Below, in pieces: positions 56,098 to 64,000 of a stretch of DNA of 64,000 bases; position 1 is the first letter of the stretch; the number at the start of each line of letters is the position of its first letter. The DNA is from Saprospiraceae bacterium (GTDB taxonomy: Bacteria; Bacteroidota; Bacteroidia; Chitinophagales; Saprospiraceae). The notes under the pieces are model-generated. The model did no database searches, was not told the DNA's origin, and worked only from the letters and a program-made list of their open reading frames with translations. Location of the stretch: positions 1-64,000 of the forward strand of contig JADKGD010000034.1 of the NCBI GenBank assembly GCA_016717145.1. Reading direction: 5' to 3'. The position numbers were made by a program, and so were the translations under genes.

Positions 56098-59000
56098 ATG
56101 CTGATGCAACATAAAATTATTGGTTTATTTTTTCTGGTTTTTGGTATATTCAGTTGCAGAAACAATGAAAAAATCAAGGTACAAAATAATGTCCATATCG
56201 CCCTGATAGGCAATAATCTTTGTTCCCGTATGTTTGAATACGACCACTTTGAAACAGAGTTGCACATGAGGTATCCTGAGTCTATGCTGTACATCAGAAA
56301 TATGTGCGATCCTGGCAATACAACAGGATTCAGGCCGCATCCCGGTAGACTTGACCCCTGGGCATTCCCTGGCGCACAGGTTTTTCATCCTGACAAAATT
56401 TTTCCCTCTTACAGCGAAGGCCACTATGAATCACCGGACGAATGGCTGACAAAACACAAAGCAGATATAATCCTGGGTTTTTTTGGCTATAATGAATCTT
56501 TTAAAGGAGCAACTGGTGTGGACAATTTTAAAGCTGAGCTTAGGGCTTTTATATCTCACACTAAATCACAACAATATAATAAAAATAGCACAACACAATT
56601 AGTCATGATTTCGCCAATTGCTTTTCAGGATTTATCTGCCGGCCGTGACTTGCCTGATGGTAAAAATATAAATAAAAACCTAAAGCTTTACACAGAAGCA
56701 CTCTCCGAAGTTTGTCAAGAAACGAATACACTTTTTATAAACATTTTTGATAAAACTTCCCATTGGTTTGACAGTAATGACATACTAACCATTGACGGTT
56801 CACAACTGAATGATGCCGGTTATAAAAAACTATCAGTTTTACTTGCTGACGAGATATTTGGTAAAAATAAAGTCAACACTGCTATTGATGTAAAGCAGCT
56901 TGCTACAGCGGTCCACGAAAAAAACTGGATGTGGCACAATGATATCAAAATACCCAACGGTGTACATGTATATGGACGCAGGTTCGAGCCATTTGGCCCT
57001 GATAATTATCCTGCCGAACTCGAAAAAATCAGGCAGATGACTGCCATAAGGGATACTGCAATCTGGAAAGTCGCTATGGGTCAATCATACGATGTTGCAA
57101 AGGCCGATCAAATGACAAAAGTACTTCCTCCTGTTGCAACCAACTACACATCAGGTCAAGGCAAATATCTGTATGGCGAAGATGCTTTGCGTACGATGAA
57201 AATGGCTGCCGGTTTTAAAGTGGAACTTTTTGCATCAGAAAAAGAATTTCCTGACCTCGCCAATCCTGTACAGATATCCTTTGACAATAGAGGCAGGCTG
57301 TGGGTAGCGACAATGCCATCATACCCTCATTATAAGCCAGGCGATGCGAAACCAAATGATAAACTGCTTATCCTCGAAGATACAAATGGAGATGGGAAAG
57401 CCGATCAACAAAAAGTATTTGCGGAAGGTCTGCACTTGCCTATTGGATTTGAGTTTGCACCTGAAGGCGTTTATGTCACCCAAAGTCCACACCTTAAATT
57501 ATACACAGATACTGACGGCGATGATAAGGCGGACAAATCAGAAGTCATTTTGAGTGGTTTTGACGACCATGACACACACCACGCCATCAGTGCCTTTTGC
57601 GCCGATCCTTCAGGCGCCATTTATATGGCTGAAGGTGTCTTTACATTCCAATGTCGAGACTTCATATGGACCCGTAAATGCCACAAATGGCGGTTTCTTC
57701 CGATATAATCCAAGCCGAAACCACTTGGAGCGGACAGCACAATTATCGATACCAAATCCCTGGGGCATTGCTTTTGACGCCTGGGGCCAACATATATTTG
57801 CGGAGACTTCAGGGCCTGATGTACGCTGGATGATGCCGGGGTCAATCAAACCTGTTTATGGCGTGGCATCTCCGATTTCACCAACTTTGGTAGAAGAAAA
57901 ACACATGGTCAGACCTACCTCAGGTCTTGAATATGTCTATAGTTCTCACTTCCCCGCAGAGATGCAAGGGGACTTTTTGATCAATAATGTCATCGGATTT
58001 TTAGGCACCAAACAACATCAGCTTACCGATGATGGAACAGGCTTTAAAAGTATCCATAGACAAGATCTAATGCAAAGCAGTGACCCTAATTTTCGCCCCG
58101 TCGATATGGAGTTTGCACCAGATGGTTCTTTGTATATTGCAGACTGGCACAACATGCTCATCGGTCATATGCAGCACAATGCCCGTGATCCTTTGAGAGA
58201 TCATGTCCATGGCAGGATCTACAGGGTAACATATCCTTCAAAATCGCTTGTCGCTCCAGCCAAGGTAGATGGTGCTTCCATTAATACATTGCTTGACAAC
58301 TTAAGGTTGCCGGAATACAGAACAAGGTACAGGACAAGACGGGAGTTACGAGGCAGAAATGACAAAGAAGTACTGACAGCCCTCAATGCCTGGGTCAAAG
58401 ATCTCGACAAAAATGATACTGCCTATGAGCATAATCTTCTCGAGGCATTGTGGGTCACCTGGGGACTTAATAAAGTAGATAAGGATGTATTGAATTCCTT
58501 GCTTGGCGCTAAAGATTTCAGGGCACGTGCCGCAGCTGTCAGAGCCTTAAGATACAATGGTCATCGGATCACCAATCAACTTGAATTACTTCAGAAAGCT
58601 GCGGCGGATGAACATGGACGTGTAAGGTTGGAAGCCATCGTAGCTGCGAGTTGGCTGGACAAAGAAGATGGCTTGAGCATCCTGAAAATTGCCAGTCTAA
58701 AACCGATGGATGTTTGGATGAAAGACACTTATGAAAGGGCATTTGTTTATCTCAATGGTACATATAAACCAAAGGAAAATAGGGAAGAAATTCTGACTGA
58801 TCCAAAATTTACAGCTGCTGAAAAAGAAATATTTAAAAAAGGTAAAGAAATATATCTTCGTGACGGTTTTTGCGCCACCTGCCATCAGAAAAACGGACTA
58901 GGATTGCAGTCATCAGGTTTTCCTCCGCTTTCCGGTTCAGAATGGGTCAATCAAAATAGCGAAAGACTGATCAAACTTACACTAAAAGGTATGTATGGTC

Positions 59001-59236
59001 CTATCAAAGTCAAAGGTGCCAATTACCCGGGTCAGGTACCGATGACGCCTTACGGAGGAATGCTTAAGGATGATGAAATCGCTGCTGTCTTATCTTATGT
59101 ACGTAACAGTTTTGGTAATAAAACATCGTTTGTACTACCAGAAGAAGTAAAAGTCATCAGAGAAAAAATCAAAAATAAAAAAGGATTTTACACTTCTGAA
59201 GAACTCCTAAAAGATCATCCCCATGAAAAAAAATAA
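56098..59236 (+). CDS. SGNH hydrolase-PVC dehydrogenase-cytochrome c fusion lipoprotein (one frameshift)
   Basis: About 1,045 aa. Lipoprotein signal (FGIFSCRNN), an SGNH-like N-terminal domain (VHIALIGNNLCSRMFEY ... ILGFFGYNESF), then a PVC-type membrane-bound dehydrogenase beta-propeller (FASEKEFPDLANPVQISFDNRGRLWVATMPSYPHY, FADWHNM), HEAT-like repeats (residues ~750-900) and a C-terminal cytochrome c (FCATCHQKNGLGL). Frames 56098-57708 and 57554-59236 join near 57640 by one indel (EGV-LHSNVETSYGPVNATNGG). Probably oxidises a sugar or other substrate in the periplasm. It overlaps the ThuA-like gene by 14 bases. Confidence 0.85.
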
Positions 59237-60206
59237 TTGGTACAATGGAATGATTGGCATTATATCTTGTTTGTTGGTAATGACCATTACAAATGCCTGT
59301 AGTCATAAGCTTAATTTACATACAAAACATATCGTTTTTATCTCCGGAGAAGAAGAATATCGATCTGAAGAATCATTACCCATGATCGCAAAAATCCTGC
59401 AAAGAGAAACAGGAGCAAAAGTTTCCTTTTGTTTTTCTGTAGACTCTGCCGGATACATCGATCCCAACAATACAAAACATATCTCCGGTCTTGACAAGTT
59501 AACATCTGCTGATCTTGTGGTCATGTTTTGCCGATTCAGAGCCTTACCGCCAGATGAACTGTCTTACATTACAGACTATGTCGCATCAGGAAAACCCATC
59601 ATCGGACTCAGAACGAGCACACATTCGTTTTTATATAAAGATAATCCTTCCCTCGAACCAATGAATAATGAATGGCCAACAAAAGTCTTCGGACAGCAAT
59701 GGATCACCCATCACGGTCATTTTGATGATGGCAAAAATCCTTTGACATCCGTATCACTGATCAGCAATAAAAAACATGCCATACTGAGCGGTGTTCAAGC
59801 ATTTGATGCCTATTCATGGCTTTATCATGTTGATGGTGGCGACTGGAAACTGAATGGTGATTGTTATACCCTACTCAATGGTCGGGCCCTTAAATCCAAT
59901 CACGAAGCGGAAGGACAACTCGCAAAATTTCCGCTTACCAATCCCGTGGCATGGACTAAGACATATACAGGCTCAAGCGGCAAAAAGGCAAAAATTTTTT
60001 TTACTACCCTGGGACATCCCTACGATTTCAGAGATGCGTCAATGCGTAAGCTTTTGCTCAATGGCATATATTGGGCATTGGATGCGGAAAAACAGATACC
60101 AATGGATGGCGTGAAAGCAGAGCCTGTCACAATGTATGAACCAAGTAATAGTGGCTTTGGAGATAGATACAGGAAAGGTGTACGTCCTGAAGATGTATTT
60201 AGGTAG
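59223..60206 (+). CDS. ThuA-like (trehalose-utilisation type) glutamine-amidotransferase-fold protein
   Basis: 327 aa with a lipoprotein-like leader (TNACSHKL). ThuA features: HIVFISGEEEYRSEESLPM, VVMFCRFRALP, GLRTSTHSF, HHGHFDDGK and FFTTLGHPYDFRD. Commonly paired with PVC-type dehydrogenases; here its start overlaps that gene. Likely acts on a carbohydrate-derived substrate, not shown. Confidence 0.85.
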   Translation: MKKNNWYNGMIGIISCLLVMTITNACSHKLNLHTKHIVFISGEEEYRSEESLPMIAKILQRETGAKVSFCFSVDSAGYIDPNNTKHISGLDKLTSADLVVMFCRFRALPPDELSYITDYVASGKPIIGLRTSTHSFLYKDNPSLEPMNNEWPTKVFGQQWITHHGHFDDGKNPLTSVSLISNKKHAILSGVQAFDAYSWLYHVDGGDWKLNGDCYTLLNGRALKSNHEAEGQLAKFPLTNPVAWTKTYTGSSGKKAKIFFTTLGHPYDFRDASMRKLLLNGIYWALDAEKQIPMDGVKAEPVTMYEPSNSGFGDRYRKGVRPEDVFR

Positions 60207-60423
60207 AGGGAAATTTGGAGCATAGCTCATTTGTTTTGTACATCATTTTTTTGGAAATTTGGTAAATTTTTTTATCTTTCACAGCTTATTACATTTGGTA
60301 ACATGAGCTGGGAGCTAAGGTTTATCGGGACATTTGTCTGAAATGTGAAAAATCATGACAAAAAAAAATTGATTTTTCATCAAACTGAGCTTAACTGAGT
60401 AAATTTGCACAAAAATAGTCAAT

Positions 60424-61290
60424 ATGGCATCTGGAATCTTTGCAGTTTTGGACGACATTGCCGTCCTGATGGATGATGTGGTGATGATGAGCAAGCTGGC
60501 AACCAAAAAGACTGCCGGCATTCTTGGTGATGATTTGGCTGTCAATGCTGAAAAGGCAACCGGGTTTGTTGCTTCCAAAGAATTGCCGGTGTTATGGGCG
60601 ATCACAAAAGGTTCTTTTATCAATAAGCTCATTATCCTGCCTGCGGTTTTTATTTTGAGTTATTTTCTTCCGGTTGCAATTAAATTTACATTGGTGATCG
60701 GTGGGCTGTACCTGGCTTATGAAGGTGTTCATAAGATTTTCGAATCACTTTTTCATAAAAAAGAAGAAAAAAGTAAAGCAGATCCGGACTACAATGTGGA
60801 AATCTCAACCAATGAACAAGTAAAAATTAAGTCAGCCATAACCACAGATTTTATTCTATCGGTAGAAATAGTGATTATAGCTATGGGTACCGTTTTGGAT
60901 AAGAGCCTTCCTATTCAGATTATGACCGTCAGTTTTGTAGCACTTTTAGCCACTGTAGGGGTTTATGGACTGGTGGCACTTATAGTACGCTTGGATGATT
61001 TTGGGCTCATGCTGATCAGCAAGTCCAAAGGCAATAAACTTTTGGTAGCCCTGGGAAATGGTTTTATTCGTTTATTACCCATCATCATCAGATTTTTAAG
61101 TGTAGTGGGTACCATTGCCTTGATATTGGTGGCGGGTGGTATTTTTATGCACAATATTGAGTCTGTACATCACATAATGCCAACATCATGGCCATCCATC
61201 CTTTCAGAATTTGCAGTCGGTTTACTCGGTGGAATCATGGCTTTTATGGTGATAACAGGCATAATTGCCATCTTTAAAAAAATTAAGTGA
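60424..61290 (+). CDS. DUF808 family membrane protein
   Basis: 288 aa, several helices. MASGIFAVLDDIAVLMDDVVMMSKLATKKTAGILGDDLAVNAEK is the family signature (E. coli YedI). Function unknown. Complete. Confidence 0.93.
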   Translation: MASGIFAVLDDIAVLMDDVVMMSKLATKKTAGILGDDLAVNAEKATGFVASKELPVLWAITKGSFINKLIILPAVFILSYFLPVAIKFTLVIGGLYLAYEGVHKIFESLFHKKEEKSKADPDYNVEISTNEQVKIKSAITTDFILSVEIVIIAMGTVLDKSLPIQIMTVSFVALLATVGVYGLVALIVRLDDFGLMLISKSKGNKLLVALGNGFIRLLPIIIRFLSVVGTIALILVAGGIFMHNIESVHHIMPTSWPSILSEFAVGLLGGIMAFMVITGIIAIFKKIK

Positions 61291-61538
61291 GCTTATTGAA
61301 CCTATGAATTTAGGGATTATGTTGGTGAAGTGCATACGTACTTGATACAGGCTTTCGATACGTACTGGAATATATTTGTAGCATTATTTAATTCCTTAAA
61401 TGTATATATATGCATTCAAGACATTTTTTAATTATAAATTGGTAAAAAACTGAAAATGTAGATTATATTCCAAATTAGTGGCAATATTATCGGATTCTAT
61501 TCCGAATATGTTGTATTTTTGCAACAAATTTTGCCAGA

Positions 61539-62663
61539 ATGATCAAAAGATTCTTAGAAAAATTAATAATAGACCAACTTTTTAGAAATAAAGTAATCTT
61601 GCTCTTGGGAGCAAGGCAAACAGGAAAAACTACCCTCCTTAAACAAATTGCAAAACAGTATGATGCCGTTTTATGGCTCAATGGAGATGAATACGATATA
61701 CAAGAACGATTCAAAAACCCTACATCAACACAATTAAAAGCATTAATAGGTCGTCATAAAATGGTGATTATTGATGAAGCTCAACGGATTGAGAATATCG
61801 GTTTAAGTTTAAAAATAATCCACGATACGTATCCTGAGATTCAGTTGATAGCCACGGGTTCCTCATCTTTTGAACTGAGAAATAAGACTAATGAGCCATT
61901 GACTGGCAGAAAATTTGAATATCAGTTGTTCCCAATTTCTTATGCAGAATTGATCAATCATCATAGCGAGTTGACAGAAAGCCGCCATTTGAAAACCCGA
62001 ATAGTTTTTGGATCATACCCAGAAATCATCAACAATGAAGGTAATGAAATAGAAATTTTAAAGTCACTGGCTGACAGCTATCTTTTTAGAGATATTTTAA
62101 TGCTGGATACCATTAAAAAGCCCGAAAAATTAGTTAAGTTATTGCAAGCTTTGGCTTTTCAAATTGGGTCGGAAGTTTCTTACAATGAAATTGCAAATGT
62201 AATTGGTTTAGACAGTAAGACAGTGGAAACCTATATCGATTTATTAGAAAAATCATTCATCATTTTCAAACTAAACTCTTTCAATAGAGATTTACGAACT
62301 GAATTAAAAATGGGTAAAAAAATCTATTTTTGTGATAATGGCATTCGGAATGCTTTGATTTCTAATTTTCAGTTGATTGAGTCCAGGCAAGATGCCGGCG
62401 CCCTGTTTGAAAACTATTTGGTAGCAGAAAGATTGAAGGTCAACCAATACAATAAAAACTATGCTAATATATTTTTTTGGCGCACAAAAGAACAACAGGA
62501 AATAGATTTTATTGAAGATAGAGATGGTCAAATTGATGCCTATGAATTCAAGTGGAACGAAAAGAAGGTGGTTAGATTTACCAAAACATTTACTGATGCT
62601 TATCCGGATGCACACACAAAAATAATAACACCACAAAATATAGACACTTTTCTATCTAAGTAA
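61539..62663 (+). CDS. AAA_14/DUF4143 ATPase
   Basis: 374 aa. Walker A LLLGARQTGKTTLL, Walker B MVIIDEAQRI, sensor ATGSSSFEL, then a DUF4143 C-terminal domain (FWRTKEQQEIDFIEDRDGQIDAYEFKW), which carries PD-(D/E)xK-like residues. Such ATPases are widespread as single genes, often in mobile regions; the role is not known. Full length. Confidence 0.92.
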   Translation: MIKRFLEKLIIDQLFRNKVILLLGARQTGKTTLLKQIAKQYDAVLWLNGDEYDIQERFKNPTSTQLKALIGRHKMVIIDEAQRIENIGLSLKIIHDTYPEIQLIATGSSSFELRNKTNEPLTGRKFEYQLFPISYAELINHHSELTESRHLKTRIVFGSYPEIINNEGNEIEILKSLADSYLFRDILMLDTIKKPEKLVKLLQALAFQIGSEVSYNEIANVIGLDSKTVETYIDLLEKSFIIFKLNSFNRDLRTELKMGKKIYFCDNGIRNALISNFQLIESRQDAGALFENYLVAERLKVNQYNKNYANIFFWRTKEQQEIDFIEDRDGQIDAYEFKWNEKKVVRFTKTFTDAYPDAHTKIITPQNIDTFLSK

Positions 62664-62736
62664 CTGGCATTTGTAATTTTAACGAAAATTCTGCATTTAT
62701 TTATTATGATTTCATGCGAAAATATCAGTTTTCACC

Positions 62737-63998
62737 CTAAAACAACACCACTCCTACCTGCCAACCGATCCACATTTTGTGTTTGTAAGTTCCGCTATCA
62801 CCATCATAAGCAGAATTTTTGACAAGAGAGGCTACATGACCGTTGATGACTGAAGTAGGATCATACCAGAAGTGATTGAGTGTAAGACCTGTCCTGATAC
62901 CAAACTTTTTGGCTGGTTGCCAGGATATGCCGATCATGAGTTGATTGTACATATTGAAATTCCATTTTATAAAGTTATCTACATCATGTGTATTCCTTAC
63001 TGTCGCATCTGCTTCGAAATTCAGCTTTTTATTGATAGGCAGTGAGGTAGCAAGTCCCAAACCTGCCTGAACAAACCTGTAATCTTTGTCTCTGGTATTA
63101 AAGCCCCCAAAATAGTGCATATGCAAAGGCGCCCATCCTGAGCGGAATCCAAGATGCATAGTCCCCAATTCATTGTAAGACAATTCTGCTTTGTGATAAC
63201 CATCTTTGACATAATTGACGAGTCCGATGGCCAGTCCTTTTTTGATGTGATTGGCCTTATTGAAGATACCGATCTGCAGTCCTTCGAGTGTGTCGCATGT
63301 ATTGATAAGGCCTGAAATCTGTACACCTTTGATATTGGCTGCTTTATTGTACAAACCAGCTACCTGAAGATATGTAGAGGAGCTGTCCACGATATTGGTA
63401 AATCCGCTGATTTGTCCTCCGGTTACTTTTACAGCTCTGTTATATAACCCGCCGACCTGCAAACCTCTTAGCGTATGGTTTTTTGATACACACCGGATAT
63501 CTGTATGCCGTCGGTAATGCTGTCGTTATTATTGACTACGCCTGATATTTGTACCCCTTTGACGTTGCCTTTGACCGCATTGAGTACACCGCTGATCTGG
63601 GTGCCGGACACATTTCCTGACACAGCATTGACTACTCCCGCTATTTGCACACCGTACACATCTCCGTCGTCGTAATTATATACCCCCCCGAGCTCTACAC
63701 CATTGAGCCCTTTGGAATTACCCCCGATGATGTTGATTGACAAGGTGTTTCGGGTGTGAAAAGAAAGCAATTTATTGGTACTGATCGGTGGTATTAGAGA
63801 AATGGAAAAACTATTGAAGATCGTATCATTAATATTGATCAGATTGACATTTTTCTTTTTCATTTTTTCCCAGAAGCTTTCATTGTACGTACTTTTTTTT
63901 ATCGATAGCGCCTCTGGTATTCTGTCGTTGTTTAATGAACCTAACCATACTTCTTTTTTGCTCAATGAGTCAAACTCAGATATCCTGACTCTCGGAAA
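62737..63998 (-). CDS. Surface-repeat protein with GVQISGVVN-type repeats, cut by the window edge, one frameshift
   Basis: Tandem ~20-residue repeats of the form G-x-Q-[IV]-[SG]-G-[LV]-x-N/Y (VQISGVVN, TQISGVLN, LQVGGLYN) as in LA_2272-like surface-repeat proteins, followed by a C-terminal ~160-aa beta-barrel-like part ending WQVGVVLF. Frames 63468-63998 and 62737-63462 join by one missing A in the T6 run at 63479-63484 (YQKNHTLRGLQVGG). The N-terminus lies beyond the right edge; no start is visible. Probably an outer-membrane protein. Confidence 0.75.
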
Positions 63999-64000
63999 AG

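Overview
This is an A+T-rich chromosomal window from a member of the Bacteroidota, most likely a Saprospiraceae-like lineage. The support is two or three type IX secretion (T9SS) C-terminal sorting tails, TAnnTTTG-type promoter boxes, an RteC-family regulator with a Bacteroidota tyrosine integrase, PVC/Bacteroidota-type dehydrogenase-cytochrome and ThuA-like genes, and a Sec-exported (clade II) N2O reductase.

Layout. 1-6.2 kb is an integrated-element region: a hypothetical gene flanked by short direct repeats, a cassette of small phage-like genes (DUF5675, two tiny membrane proteins, a conserved 250-aa Bacteroidota protein), an RteC-like gene and an integrase whose upstream side abuts the 3' end of tRNA-Arg(TCT). 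6.4-10.6 kb is housekeeping (ung, DUF423, rhlE, SWIM protein). 10.6-11.5 kb is non-coding, with a 34-bp perfect palindrome and eight copies of a ~69-bp repeat. 11.5-22 kb mixes intact genes (hscB, YjbR) with many disrupted ones (metallophosphoesterase, TlpA lipoproteins, rseP, rsmE, two methyltransferases, a UbiA/homogentisate-prenyltransferase-like gene), plus tRNA-Leu and tRNA-Pro. 22.5-28 kb holds CotH/T9SS proteins, a CAAX protease, cdsA and psd.

28.3-42.6 kb is the most interesting part, a nitrogen-oxide respiration island. It runs cytochrome c - nosZ - (membrane protein/NosL) - nosD - nosF - nosY - cupin - truncated hemoglobin, then a small inverted-repeat element, a fasciclin lipoprotein, a heme-copper-oxidase-like membrane protein, a Crp/Fnr regulator, a vanadium-haloperoxidase-like protein, and a 792-aa qNOR-like protein. 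In that last protein a FeB-ligand His is Asn, a conserved active-site Glu is Gln, and the quinol-site His/Glu are missing. These are the changes I associate with nitric oxide dismutase (Nod, 2 NO -> N2 + O2), and I regard it as the main discovery candidate. Directly behind it are nrdD/nrdG (anaerobic ribonucleotide reduction), a RIC/YtfE di-iron repair protein and an Rrf2 regulator with three cluster-type cysteines, i.e. an anaerobic/nitrosative-stress set. No nitrite reductase is visible.

49.9-64 kb returns to general functions: a T9SS protein, queE, RidA, gmhB, icd, an orphan antitoxin, DUF3467, a large SGNH-dehydrogenase-cytochrome c protein with a ThuA-like partner, DUF808, an AAA_14/DUF4143 ATPase and a surface-repeat protein cut by the window edge.

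A window-wide feature affects all gene calls. More than 20 genes are split by small indels, and many of these are single bases missing from A/T (or short G/C) homopolymers, including in genes expected to be needed (rseP, nrdD, nosZ). I read most of these as residual long-read assembly errors and give reconstructed spans. A few loci also carry in-frame stops and may be true pseudogenes.
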